This document shows, piece after piece, positions 28,389 to 36,467 of a stretch of DNA of 64,000 nt. Numbering within the stretch: position 1 is the first letter of the stretch; every line of letters begins with the position of its first letter. The stretch is taken from contig NZ_CP106735.1 of assembly GCF_025639805.1 (NCBI RefSeq), forward strand, positions 682,001-746,000, given 5' to 3'. This DNA comes from Reichenbachiella carrageenanivorans. Lineage in GTDB: Bacteria; Bacteroidota; Bacteroidia; Cytophagales; Cyclobacteriaceae. The notes under the pieces are model-generated. The model ran no database searches and was not told where the DNA came from. It saw nothing but the letters and a program-made list of their open reading frames with translations. The translations under genes were made by a program, and so were the position numbers.

Positions 28389-28961
28389 ATGAAAGTTGGA
28401 CTCTTTTTTGGTTCGTTCAATCCCATACATATTGGACACATGATTATCGCCCAGACGATGATAGATAGCGGACATATCGACGAACTATGGTTTGTAATTA
28501 GTCCACAAAACCCATTCAAAAAGAACAAGAACCTACTCCATGAGTTTGATCGACTAGATATGGTAGATGCTGCAATAACAGGCCACACCCAGTTTCGTAC
28601 TTCAGATGTAGAATTTAACCTACCCAAGCCAAGCTACACTGCACATACACTAGCGGTACTGTGCGAAAAACATCCAGACAAAGCGTTTTCATTGATTATA
28701 GGTGGAGACAATTTGGCTTCGTTTCACAAATGGAAAAATCATGAAACTATTTTAGCGCATCATAACTTGCTTGTCTATCCTCGCCCCAACACCAAAACAC
28801 CTCAAATCGCTTTAACTGATCGTATTCATTTTGTGAATGCTCCATTATTGGATATTTCAGCTACATTTATTCGCACGAAAATAAAAAATGGGCACTCGAT
28901 TAAATATCTAGTGCCCACTGAAGTCGAATTATTTATCGACAGAAAGAAATTCTATCAATAG
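28389..28961 (+). CDS. nadD: nicotinate-nucleotide adenylyltransferase
   Basis: A 190-residue enzyme that adenylates nicotinate mononucleotide in NAD synthesis. It has the nucleotidyltransferase signature GLFFGSFNPIHIGHMIIAQ (about 4-22, HxGH type), WFVISPQNPFKK, and the C-terminal DISATFIRTKIKNG (ISSTxIR type). Its stop codon lies in the long hairpin shared with frr. Confidence 0.95.
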   Translation: MKVGLFFGSFNPIHIGHMIIAQTMIDSGHIDELWFVISPQNPFKKNKNLLHEFDRLDMVDAAITGHTQFRTSDVEFNLPKPSYTAHTLAVLCEKHPDKAFSLIIGGDNLASFHKWKNHETILAHHNLLVYPRPNTKTPQIALTDRIHFVNAPLLDISATFIRTKIKNGHSIKYLVPTEVELFIDRKKFYQ

Positions 28962-29003
28962 AAAGTTAATACCTCGGGGCAAGCCCACGAGGTATTAACT
29001 TTC
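28961..29003. terminator. bidirectional terminator between nadD and frr
   Basis: A perfect 16-bp stem (28961-28976 with 28988-29003) whose loop can extend by GGG/CCC pairing. It begins at the last base of the nadD stop codon and serves the convergent frr gene from the other side. Confidence 0.75.
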
Positions 29004-29010
29004 TAATCGG

Positions 29011-29571
29011 TTAAATCGTCATTATATCTTTTTCTTTGACCACAACTAGTTCGTCGATCAAAACCACATGCTTGTCTGTAAGCTTCTGCACTTCTGCTTC
29101 TGCACCTTTTACTGCATCTTCCGACACCCCTTCTTTTATCAAAGCCTTGAGCGAATCGTTTGTGTCTTTTCTTACGTTTCTGACACTTATTTTACCGTTT
29201 TCGGCTTCGGCCCTCACTTGTTTCATCAAACCCAATCTTCGTTCCTCAGTCAAAGGAGGAATATTGATTCTGATTTGCTCTCCATCGTTTTGAGGATTCA
29301 AACCTAAATCACTATTGATAATGACTCTTTCGATTTCACCCAAAATACTTTTTTCGAATGGCTTGATAGAAAGCGTACGTGCATCTGGAGTAGTCACAGA
29401 AGACACCTGATTGATCGGAGTCATCGTACCGTAGTATTCTACCATTAGACCATCGAGCATATTAGGCATGGCTTTGCCTGCTCGAATTTTCAAGAGTTCT
29501 TGTTGACAATGATTCACAGATTTGTCCATTAGTTCCCTGGCCTCTTCCAAATACATTTCAATTTCTTCCAT
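29011..29571 (-). CDS. frr: ribosome recycling factor
   Basis: A 186-residue protein that with EF-G splits the post-termination ribosome. It shows the expected N-terminal helix, LLKIRAGKAMPNMLDGLMVEYYG (about 25-48), PINQVSSVTTPDARTLSIKPF, and the C-terminal helices with VRAEAENGKISVRNVRKD. Downstream of pyrH on the same strand, the usual pyrH-frr order. Confidence 0.97.
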   Translation of the reverse strand: MEEIEMYLEEARELMDKSVNHCQQELLKIRAGKAMPNMLDGLMVEYYGTMTPINQVSSVTTPDARTLSIKPFEKSILGEIERVIINSDLGLNPQNDGEQIRINIPPLTEERRLGLMKQVRAEAENGKISVRNVRKDTNDSLKALIKEGVSEDAVKGAEAEVQKLTDKHVVLIDELVVVKEKDIMTI

Positions 29572-29630
29572 TACTATATTTTATTATTTCAATTGATTCA
29601 TTCAAAGATAATGATTTCAAAAAAACTAAC

Positions 29631-30335
29631 TTAAGAGATCAGTGTGCCTACTTCCTCACCTGCCACAATAGCTTTCAGATTTCCAGATTTGTTCATATCA
29701 AAGACTATAATTGGCAAATTGTTTTCTTGACACAGAGTGAAAGCAGTCATGTCCATCACGTTGAGCCCTTTTTCATATACTTCTTGAAAACTAATCTGAG
29801 GATATTTGGTAGCAGTAGTATCTTTCTCTGGGTCTGCAGTATATACACCATCTACCCTGGTGCCTTTTAGCACCACATCTGCTTCCATCTCAATGGCTCG
29901 CAAGCTTGCAGTAGAGTCTGTAGTAAAATATGGATTACCTATCCCTGCTCCAAAGATGACTATTCTTCCTTTTTCGAGATGACGCACAGCTCTTCTTTTA
30001 ATAAAAGGCTCGCAGACTTCTTCTATTTTGATGCCCGACATTAGGCGTGTATACATGCCTGTTTTCTCTAAAGCCGACTGCAGAGCCATGGCATTGATCA
30101 CTGTGGCCAGCATGCCCATATAATCGCCCTGTACTCTGTCTATGCCTGAACTTTCTGCCTGTACGCCTCTGAAAATATTGCCCCCTCCGATGACGATAGC
30201 AATTTCTACTCCTAGGTCCTTGACCTCTTTGATCTCATTCACATATTGTTCAAGTCTGACTGCGTCTATACCGTACTGCTTATCGCCCATCAAGGCTTCG
30301 CCACTCAGCTTCAACAATATTCTTTTATACTTCAT
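29631..30335 (-). CDS. pyrH: uridylate kinase
   Basis: A 234-residue UMP kinase of the amino-acid kinase fold. Signatures are [13 protein letters not shown] (about 5-17), IGGGNIFRG (about 49-57), [19 protein letters not shown], and [16 protein letters not shown]. Homohexameric and feedback-controlled by UTP in known members. It is 59 nt upstream of frr in the same direction. Confidence 0.97.
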   Translation of the reverse strand: MKYKRILLKLSGEALMGDKQYGIDAVRLEQYVNEIKEVKDLGVEIAIVIGGGNIFRGVQAESSGIDRVQGDYMGMLATVINAMALQSALEKTGMYTRLMSGIKIEEVCEPFIKRRAVRHLEKGRIVIFGAGIGNPYFTTDSTASLRAIEMEADVVLKGTRVDGVYTADPEKDTTATKYPQISFQEVYEKGLNVMDMTAFTLCQENNLPIIVFDMNKSGNLKAIVAGEEVGTLIS

Positions 30336-30403
30336 CGGTGATTTGTTATTATTGATTTGGACAAAAATTTCACAAAGATAGGAGGGAATTTGAGACTTGG
30401 TAT

Positions 30404-30898
30404 TTATAACGAAAGTAAAATTTTGCCTTTTTCCACACTTTCGCCTTTGACAGCGAAAAGTTCGCTGATCACCCCGTCAGAAGGGCATTTGATGACGTTT
30501 TCCATTTTCATGGCTTCAAGAATAAGCAGATGATCTCCCTTCTTCACTTCTTGTCCTTTAGCAACCAACACATCCAAAATAAGACCAGGCATAGGAGCTT
30601 TTACGTCTTTTTCTCCAGACTGTCCCACAGATTCCATACCCAGCTTAGCCAATAACAAATCAAGATTATCCTTTACACTTACCGTATAAGGCGTATTATT
30701 CACTTTAACGTTCACGGTCTTTTCTTCCTTGTTTACTGATAGTACTTTGGTCTGGTAGGATTTATGATTGACCAAAAAATGCAGATCTCCATCACCAGAT
30801 TGGGCGAGATCGAAATTGAAGGGTTGGCCATTGAGCAGGAACTGATCCTGCTCTTGGTCTATTTCGTAGGAATTTACTCCGATTTGGGCTTTTTTCAT
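30404..30898 (-). CDS. biotin carboxyl carrier protein of an acyl-CoA carboxylase
   Basis: A 164-residue biotinyl-domain protein. The C-terminal biotin domain (about 95-164) has the carrier motif EAMKMEN, whose lysine is biotinylated by BirA. The N-terminal part is a beta-rich domain resembling that before the carrier in propionyl- or acetyl-CoA carboxylases of Bacteroidota. The start is taken at ATG 30898, since the frame upstream to 30946 has no family-like residues. No carboxylase subunit lies nearby, so the partner must be elsewhere. Confidence 0.87.
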   Translation of the reverse strand: MKKAQIGVNSYEIDQEQDQFLLNGQPFNFDLAQSGDGDLHFLVNHKSYQTKVLSVNKEEKTVNVKVNNTPYTVSVKDNLDLLLAKLGMESVGQSGEKDVKAPMPGLILDVLVAKGQEVKKGDHLLILEAMKMENVIKCPSDGVISELFAVKGESVEKGKILLSL

Positions 30899-30960
30899 TT
30901 TTGTGCTGTTTGAGTCAAAAATAACAGCCTTGACCCAAACCACCACAACTCGCAGGGAAT

Positions 30961-31425
30961 TTATCCCAGCTGAATAGGACGACTCATACTTTCATCTAGT
31001 GAAATAAAGGTTTCCGTTCTATCAATACCGTCTACTTTCTGGATTTTATCATGCAAAACTTCACGAAGGTGATTAGTGTCTCTGCAATGTATTTTAATAA
31101 ATATATTATAGTTACCTGTGGTGTAGTGAATCTTGACTACCTCAGGAATATCACGAAGCTTGTCTACTACTACATCATATAGGGAACTCTTTTGAAGATA
31201 TATTCCTAAAAAACAGGTCACATCAAATCCCAATTTAGAATAGTCCAATTGTAACGTAGTACCTTTTACTACCCCCAATTCTTCCATTTTTTTCATTCGT
31301 ACGTGTACCGTACCTCCAGACACGTAAACCTTTTTGGCTATTTCAGTATAAGGTGTCTTTGCATCCTGCATTAGATGTGAAAGGATCTTCAAATCCACAT
31401 CATCAATTTCATAATTTTTCGGCAT
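30961..31425 (-). CDS. Lrp/AsnC family transcriptional regulator
   Basis: A 154-residue regulator. The N-terminal winged helix-turn-helix (about 8-55) reads VDLKILSHLMQDAKTPYTEIA and VSGGTVHVRMKKMEELGVVKG. The C-terminal RAM domain that binds amino acids runs from about 68 to 150. It is 62 nt upstream of the biotin carrier gene on the same strand. Closest in type to the LrpA/AsnC regulators common in Bacteroidota; its ligand cannot be read from sequence. Confidence 0.92.
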   Translation of the reverse strand: MPKNYEIDDVDLKILSHLMQDAKTPYTEIAKKVYVSGGTVHVRMKKMEELGVVKGTTLQLDYSKLGFDVTCFLGIYLQKSSLYDVVVDKLRDIPEVVKIHYTTGNYNIFIKIHCRDTNHLREVLHDKIQKVDGIDRTETFISLDESMSRPIQLG

Positions 31426-31534
31426 GATTCAATACTGATTTTAGTAATTATTCAACAATATTAATAATATATTAAATGATATGTAAATATTTTACTCATT
31501 TTATGTGATATTTTTAATATAACAGGCTTTTCCT

Positions 31535-31542
31535 TAATTTTA
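31535..31542 (+). promoter_or_regulatory. -7-like element of tRNA-like gene 1
   Basis: TAATTTTA differs from TAnnTTTG at the last base only. It lies 4 nt before the sequence block shared by the two tRNA-like genes, exactly where copy 2 has a perfect element. Confidence 0.5.
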
Positions 31543-31584
31543 CATCATCAAAACAAACGAAAAGACGTTCTTTTGTTTAATACT

Positions 31585-31696
31585 GTAGGGTGATGAAACA
31601 GGCAGCCATGCCCTCCTATCTCGGGGGTGGAGATTTTGGATAAATCGCTCCTTGCGACTAACTACTCCGTGGAGGTTCGAATCCTTCTCCTACAGC
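31585..31696 (+). tRNA. class II tRNA-like RNA, copy 1 (anticodon loop with AUC)
   Basis: A full cloverleaf can be drawn. The acceptor stem is TGTAGGG/TCCTACA (31585-31591 with 31689-31695), extended by an outer C-G pair, with U8 following. A leucine-type D arm has the 11-nt loop carrying G18-G19. The anticodon stem is CCCTC/GGGGG with loop CTATCTC, and the T arm is canonical with loop TTCGAAT. Between the anticodon and T arms lies an unusually long variable domain with its own hairpin (TCGC 31646-31649, GCGA 31655-31658). Anticodon AUC with U at position 37 is odd for a decoding tRNA, and CCA is not encoded. It may be a non-decoding tRNA-like RNA. It is not tmRNA, which has a different 5' end and an mRNA-like part. 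Confidence 0.55.
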
Positions 31697-31723
31697 TATC
31701 ATTTTTGGGTTAATGTTGTTTAA

Positions 31724-31756
31724 TGAAAGAGTCTGGTTTACCAGACTCTTTTCATT
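31724..31756 (+). terminator. terminator of tRNA-like gene 1
   Basis: ATGAAAGAGTCTGG pairs with CCAGACTCTTTTCAT (one extra T) around TTTA; the descending arm contains the T run. The same hairpin follows copy 2. Confidence 0.7.
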
Positions 31757-31944
31757 TATACCCCTCAGAGCCCTCAAACAGCCTTTTACAAGCATCACAG
31801 CACACATCAATACATATTTCGCAATATAAACGCTCAATTTAAAGCTTGTTTTGCGAATTCATCAATATTTTTTATCAATTAGTAAAAACAATGTATTTAT
31901 TGATCTGTTTTAGTGTAAAATTTTCAACATTCAGATGGTTTTAC

Positions 31945-31952
31945 TACCTTTG
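31945..31952 (+). promoter_or_regulatory. -7 promoter element of tRNA-like gene 2
   Basis: TACCTTTG is a perfect TAnnTTTG match, 4 nt before the block shared with copy 1, so transcription should begin close to 31958. Confidence 0.65.
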
Positions 31953-31956
31953 AATT

Positions 31957-32168
31957 ATCAAAACAAACGAAAAGACGTTCTTTTGTTTAATACTGTAGGG
32001 TGATGAAACAGGCAGCCATGCCCTCCTCTCTCGGGGGTGGGGAACTGGGACAAATTCCAATTAATATTGGAGCTAACTACTCCGTGAAGGTTCGAATCCT
32101 TCTCCTACAGCTATCATTTTTGGGTTAATGTTGTTTAATGAAAGAGTCTGGTTTACCAGACTTTTTTC
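31957..32168 (+). repeat. second unit of a tandem duplication (first unit 31547-31757)
   Basis: Two units of about 211 nt lie 410 nt apart. Leader (with an imperfect hairpin from AAAC to GTTT), tRNA-like body and trailer with terminator are nearly identical. The difference is concentrated in the variable domain. Confidence 0.85.
31994..32110 (+). tRNA. class II tRNA-like RNA, copy 2 (anticodon loop with CUC)
   Basis: Same architecture as copy 1 and identical in the acceptor, D and anticodon stems. The anticodon loop is CTCTCTC, giving CUC, which would read the Glu codon GAG although glutamate tRNAs are not class II. The T stem is GAAGG/CCTTC. The variable domain differs in sequence but keeps the same plan: an outer GGGG/CTCC stem and an inner hairpin TCCAAT/ATTGGA (32056-32061 with 32066-32071), then the shared block CTAACTACTCCGTG. 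The change of the inner hairpin with pairing retained suggests selection on structure. Leader and trailer sequences are also conserved with copy 1. Confidence 0.55.
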
Positions 32169-32172
32169 ATTT
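32135..32172 (+). terminator. terminator of tRNA-like gene 2
   Basis: Copy of the hairpin after tRNA-like gene 1, with one C-to-T change that lengthens the T run (CCAGACTTTTTTCAT). Confidence 0.7.
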
Positions 32173-32304
32173 ACACCCTTTCCTACTCAAAATGTGTCTT
32201 TCACATTTTTGATAATTCCACTCTCATTAAGCATCTTTAAAGGACTTTTATGTTTCACATCCGCATATTGTGAAATACGACCTTTAAGCATTAACAAAAA
32301 CAAC

Positions 32305-33990
32305 ATGGCTAATCATACTTGGTTTAAACACTACCCAAAAGGAATTCCTCATACCATCAACCCAGATGAATACAGTTCTCTTGCAGAACTTTTCCAAGTC
32401 GGGTTTGAAAAATATAGCCACTTGCCCGCAATGGAAAACATGGGCAAATGTCTCTCCTACCAAGAGCTCAATAGTGCTGTAGACCTATTCGCCAGCTACT
32501 TACAAAACCACACAAGCCTGAAAAAAGGCGATCGTATTGCAATCCAGATGCCTAATCTCTTGCAATACCCCGTAGCGATGTTTGCAGCACTGAAATGTGG
32601 ACTAGTGGTAGTCAACACCAACCCTCTCTATACCCCAGAAGAAATGAAGCACCAGTTTATTGACTCTGGAGCCAAAGCAATTGTCATTCTAGAAAACTTT
32701 GCCTGCAACCTAGAGCAGATACTTCCTCAAACGTCTATCGAAATCATAATCACTACCGAAATAGGCGATTTGCTTGGAGGCTTAAAGAAGCACATTACCA
32801 ATTTTGTAGTAAAGCGAATCAAAGGCATGGTTCCTTCCTTTTCTTTACCTTCAGCCATTTCATTCAATCAAGCACTTAAATTAGGAGAAAGTACTTCTTT
32901 CCAAAAGATAACTCTTTCTGGTGATGAGATTGCTTTCTTACAATACACAGGTGGCACCACGGGTGTTTCCAAGGGCGCCATGCTCACACATCGAAACCTA
33001 ATCGCCAATCTAGAGCAAGTCTGTGCTTGGATGAGCATCATGCTCGAAGAAGGGAAAGAAACCGTGATCACTGCTCTCCCACTGTATCACGTGTTTGCAC
33101 TCACCTGCAATTGCTTGGTCATGTTTAAACTTGGCGCAAAAAATGTCCTAATTACCAATCCACGAGACATGCCAGGCTTTGTAAAGGAATTGTCGAAACA
33201 TCCATTTTCCATTATTACAGGTGTAAATACACTATTCAATGGGCTGCTAAATCAAGAAAAATTTGCAGCAATCGATTTTTCCAAACTCAAAGTCGCTTTC
33301 GGTGGAGGTATGGCGGTGCAACAAATCGTTGCAGAGAAATGGCTCAAAATCACAGGGTCACCATTAGCCGAAGGTTATGGCCTAACAGAAACAGCACCAG
33401 TACTCACAACCAATCCACTAGACGGGACGGACAGAGTAGGTACAATAGGACTACCAATACCTAGTACAGAGATAAAAATGCTTGATGACGATGGCAACGA
33501 AGTAGCTCAAGGCGAACCAGGAGAATTGTGCGCAAAAGGCCCGCAGGTCATGAAAGGCTACTGGAATCGACCAGAAGACACTGCACAAGTGATGGATGGA
33601 GAATGGTTTAAAACAGGTGATATTGCGACCATCGACAGCGATGGGTTTATCAGAATCGTAGACAGAAAAAAAGAAATGATCTTAGTTTCAGGATTCAATG
33701 TCTACCCAAATGAAATAGAAGATGCCATAGCAAAACACGAAAAAGTACTGGAAGTAGGAGCCATAGGCGTACCTGACGCAAAGTCTACAGAAGCAGTAAA
33801 AATATTTATTGTCAAAAAAGACGAATCACTCACAGTGGAAGAAATAAAAGCCCATGCACATAAAATTCTTACTGGGTATAAATGCCCCAAGCATGTAGAA
33901 TTCACCAAAGAATTGCCCAAATCCAACGTAGGCAAGATCCTACGAAGAGTTCTCAAAGAGCAAGATGCCAAGGTAAATGCCTATGAATAA
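32305..33990 (+). CDS. fadD: long-chain fatty acid-CoA ligase (AMP-binding)
   Basis: A 561-residue adenylate-forming enzyme that activates fatty acids as acyl-CoA. The ATP-binding loop is YTGGTTGVSKGAM (about 213-225). Other core motifs are GYGLTETAPV and KTGDIATIDSDGFIRIVDR, and the C-terminal lysine lies in PKSNVGKILRR. The start is ATG at 32305; the longer open frame back to 32128 would run through the tRNA-like gene's terminator. Its acyl-CoA product could serve beta-oxidation or the sphingolipid pathway encoded upstream. Confidence 0.93.
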   Translation: MANHTWFKHYPKGIPHTINPDEYSSLAELFQVGFEKYSHLPAMENMGKCLSYQELNSAVDLFASYLQNHTSLKKGDRIAIQMPNLLQYPVAMFAALKCGLVVVNTNPLYTPEEMKHQFIDSGAKAIVILENFACNLEQILPQTSIEIIITTEIGDLLGGLKKHITNFVVKRIKGMVPSFSLPSAISFNQALKLGESTSFQKITLSGDEIAFLQYTGGTTGVSKGAMLTHRNLIANLEQVCAWMSIMLEEGKETVITALPLYHVFALTCNCLVMFKLGAKNVLITNPRDMPGFVKELSKHPFSIITGVNTLFNGLLNQEKFAAIDFSKLKVAFGGGMAVQQIVAEKWLKITGSPLAEGYGLTETAPVLTTNPLDGTDRVGTIGLPIPSTEIKMLDDDGNEVAQGEPGELCAKGPQVMKGYWNRPEDTAQVMDGEWFKTGDIATIDSDGFIRIVDRKKEMILVSGFNVYPNEIEDAIAKHEKVLEVGAIGVPDAKSTEAVKIFIVKKDESLTVEEIKAHAHKILTGYKCPKHVEFTKELPKSNVGKILRRVLKEQDAKVNAYE

Positions 33991-34023
33991 CATTCAATTA
34001 ATATAGGATTTGAGTTTTTATCC

Positions 34024-34031
34024 TACTTTTG
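34024..34031 (+). promoter_or_regulatory. -7 promoter element of the DUF3078 gene
   Basis: TACTTTTG, followed by CGA, matches TAnnTTTG and lies 38 nt before the ATG at 34070. Confidence 0.55.
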
Positions 34032-34069
34032 CGACTCAAGGAAACATTACAATCAACAAAGTAAATCTC

Positions 34070-34981
34070 ATGAAGAAGTATCTATTAGCCATTTTACTCA
34101 GTATACCCGCTACCATTTACGCACAATCAGACACCACTTACTGGAACAAAGGAGGGTCGTTTGGTCTCAATTTCACACAATCCTCATTAACCAACTGGTC
34201 TGCTGGAGGTAGCAATACCGTCGCAGGTGCTGTATATTTCAACTACATCTTTGATTATCAGAAAGAAAGTGTACTTTGGCAAAATACCATCGACATGGGT
34301 ATTGGGTGGATCAAGGAAGCCAGAAGTTCTAGCCAAAAAGCCGACGATAGATTGGTACTCACCTCTAGCTACGGTAGAAAAATAACTTCAACTAACGATA
34401 AGTGGTACTACAATGCAACCATCGACTTCAGAACACAATTCGCTAATGGATACAATGAAGACGACGTAGAACACAACAGTCCGATATCAAAATTTTTAGC
34501 CCCTGGCTACTTGATGGCTTCAATGGGTATCGACTGGAGACCAAATGAGTACTTCAACGTAACTCTAAGCCCTGTGACAGGTAAATTCACTTTCGTGAAT
34601 GACGATGCACTATCTGCTGCTGGTGCTTTTGGTGTAGATCCCGGCAAAAAATCAAGAGCCGAATTTGGAGCTAGTTTAAAAGCGACCTTCAACAAAGAAA
34701 TTTTCACCAATGGACATTTCACTTCCAACCTACTCCTATTCACTGATTACATTGAAAGCAATGGCAAAGTAGATGTGAACTGGGAAAACATATTGACACT
34801 AAAAGTAAACAGCTGGTTATCTGCTAACATTTACAATCAAATCATATATGATTATGATATCAAATTTTATGACGTAGATGCAAATGGCGACAATATCCTA
34901 TCTACTGAAACTGATAAATGGCAGTTTAAAAATATCATCGGATTGGGGCTGTCGTTCCAATTTGGAGGCACAAGAGGTTAA
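34070..34981 (+). CDS. outer-membrane beta-barrel protein, DUF3078 family
   Basis: A 303-residue exported protein. The signal peptide ends in TIYAQ (about residue 19). The mature protein is a series of amphipathic beta strands (TTYWNKGGSFGLNFTQ, LWQNTIDMGIGWIKEA, LGLSFQFGG) typical of the DUF3078 barrels of Bacteroidota. Function unknown; probably in the outer membrane. I use the ATG at 34070, since the 20 upstream residues would precede the signal peptide. A very long terminator follows. Confidence 0.85.
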   Translation: MKKYLLAILLSIPATIYAQSDTTYWNKGGSFGLNFTQSSLTNWSAGGSNTVAGAVYFNYIFDYQKESVLWQNTIDMGIGWIKEARSSSQKADDRLVLTSSYGRKITSTNDKWYYNATIDFRTQFANGYNEDDVEHNSPISKFLAPGYLMASMGIDWRPNEYFNVTLSPVTGKFTFVNDDALSAAGAFGVDPGKKSRAEFGASLKATFNKEIFTNGHFTSNLLLFTDYIESNGKVDVNWENILTLKVNSWLSANIYNQIIYDYDIKFYDVDANGDNILSTETDKWQFKNIIGLGLSFQFGGTRG

Positions 34982-34983
34982 TC

Positions 34984-35044
34984 TAGTTTCAAAGCACAAA
35001 AAAGACTGCCCTTTGGAGACAGTCTTTTTTGTGCTTTGAAACTA
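34984..35044. terminator. 25-bp perfect bidirectional terminator
   Basis: Arms 34984-35008 and 35020-35044 are exact complements around an 11-nt loop, with A and T runs placed to work in both directions. It separates two convergent genes. Confidence 0.9.
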
Positions 35045-35054
35045 AACAAACACA

Positions 35055-35852
35055 TCACCCAGCATTCGTGCTCTCAAAAATTTTATCTGCAGATTTAGCT
35101 ATAAATCCATTGAATAACTGGCCATTAGCTCCTTCGTACCTTCTGGCAAACTCATAATAACACGAAGGTATTTCAAACGATCCCTCTGCAAAATCTATCG
35201 CTTTTTTATCGGCCAATATACTCGACTGTTCTAGCAAGGCCTCTGGAGACCCTTTGACCTCCCCTCCCGACACATTCATCGCAAACCCATTGGCTTTCAG
35301 AAAGCTGTTCATCTCTTCCAAAGATGCCATAGATGTCAACTGATTAACATTAATCGTGAAATGATTGGCACAAAAGCCATACACATACATCCAAGCAGCA
35401 TATTCCGACTCCTCTCTGAGCTTTAGATATGTCTCATGCGAGATCGTACCCCAAGGTCTCCCAGAAAAGATCGTAGCATTAGTTGCCATCAAACCTAATG
35501 GGATTTCATTGATTTTCTTCAAAATCAGGCTTTGCAATTTTTCGGAAAACTCTTCGAGGAGCAACTCACTAATAAAAATTTTCGGCGCATCCACATCGGG
35601 ATGCTCATAATGCTTAGCTCTCAATTTTTTTTCTTCAAAAACATAATCGTCTTTCTCCACATAGCCACAAGCCAAAAACGGCTTCGCCAATTGCTCTACA
35701 TTAATACTTGGGTGATTGAACGTACGGAATGCAATATGATCATTGCTAATCTTTTCACCTTTCGCCTCCAGTAGTTCATGAATTTTACCAGCAGAAGGAG
35801 TTGTCTTCAGATACTCTTCCCAAAAAATGTCGATGATTTCTTCGTATTGCAT
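35055..35852 (-). CDS. DUF1338 protein, 2-oxoadipate dioxygenase/decarboxylase-like
   Basis: A 265-residue protein of the HglS/YdcJ family. Known members are iron(II) enzymes that turn 2-oxoadipate into 2-hydroxyglutarate in lysine breakdown. The family motif NDHIAFRTF (about 37-45) holds the first iron histidine. A second conserved part is CANHFTINVNQL, and the late glutamate could be in FEIPSCYYEFARRY. The gene is short relative to HglS but similar to other Bacteroidota members. An Lrp/AsnC regulator is divergently placed, which fits amino-acid control. Confidence 0.85.
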   Translation of the reverse strand: MQYEEIIDIFWEEYLKTTPSAGKIHELLEAKGEKISNDHIAFRTFNHPSINVEQLAKPFLACGYVEKDDYVFEEKKLRAKHYEHPDVDAPKIFISELLLEEFSEKLQSLILKKINEIPLGLMATNATIFSGRPWGTISHETYLKLREESEYAAWMYVYGFCANHFTINVNQLTSMASLEEMNSFLKANGFAMNVSGGEVKGSPEALLEQSSILADKKAIDFAEGSFEIPSCYYEFARRYEGANGQLFNGFIAKSADKIFESTNAG

Positions 35853-35878
35853 AGCTTTAATATTTTACACACAAAATG

Positions 35879-35951
35879 AAGTCATATTTATATCATATAA
35901 TCATATTATAAATCATAATATCGTTTTTTAATTATATTAAAGTCATATTTA
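35879..35951. promoter_or_regulatory. AT-rich divergent control region with direct repeats
   Basis: The sequence AAGTCATATTTA occurs at 35879-35890 and 35940-35951. Between them lie partly palindromic runs of ATCATAT/ATATGAT type. It lies between the divergent DUF1338 and Lrp genes, so it may be the Lrp-family binding region. Confidence 0.4.
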
Positions 35952-36005
35952 ATTTTTCATTGAAAATAATATTCATTTTAACATTATCACTCTATCCATT
36001 CATAC

Positions 36006-36464
36006 ATGATTAGTCAATTTGACCCTATCGATAAAAAAATCCTTCGCCGTCTCAGCGAAAATGCTCGCGTACCATACTCGACACTAGCCAAAGAGCTAAA
36101 TATATCCAACACGATGGTACACCAGCGAGTAAACAAACTTCGACAATCAGGAGTGATCAAAAATGCCACTTTTGTATTTGATCCTAAGGTGCTGGGCTAC
36201 ACCACCGAAGCCATGACAAGGATAGAAGTGACCAATGCTAAGTATGTGAACAGCCTCATTGCAGCACTCAAGGAAATCCCTGAGATCGTAGAGTGCTCCA
36301 ATATTACTGGCAAGTATGCGCTCATTATCAAGATATTTGCCAAGGACAACAGCCACCTTCGAGATGTATTATATGGTCGTATTCACCCACTAGCGGGAGT
36401 AGAAGGCACAGACACTACCATTTCTTTTGAAACGGCTTTTCAAAAAAATATCGCTATTGATTGA
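36006..36464 (+). CDS. Lrp/AsnC family transcriptional regulator
   Basis: A 152-residue regulator. The winged helix-turn-helix is at about 8-58 (DPIDKKILRRLSENARVPYS, ISNTMVHQRVNKLRQSGVIK), and the RAM ligand-binding domain follows (about 70-148). It is divergent from the 2-oxoadipate dioxygenase-like gene and shares an AT-rich control region with it, so control of lysine or another amino-acid catabolism is a reasonable guess. It ends 3 nt before the convergent DUF5686 gene. Confidence 0.92.
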   Translation: MISQFDPIDKKILRRLSENARVPYSTLAKELNISNTMVHQRVNKLRQSGVIKNATFVFDPKVLGYTTEAMTRIEVTNAKYVNSLIAALKEIPEIVECSNITGKYALIIKIFAKDNSHLRDVLYGRIHPLAGVEGTDTTISFETAFQKNIAID

Positions 36465-36467
36465 CCT

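Noticed and set aside
31585..32110. tmRNA, SRP RNA or hammerhead ribozyme in the tandem RNA genes
   Set aside because: There is no tmRNA 5' signature or tag frame, no SRP loop motif, and the TGATGA and GAAAC stretches are explained by the D arm rather than a hammerhead core.
32128..32304. N-terminal extension of fadD
   Set aside because: The frame runs through the terminator of the second tRNA-like gene and lacks family residues; the ATG at 32305 matches the family start.
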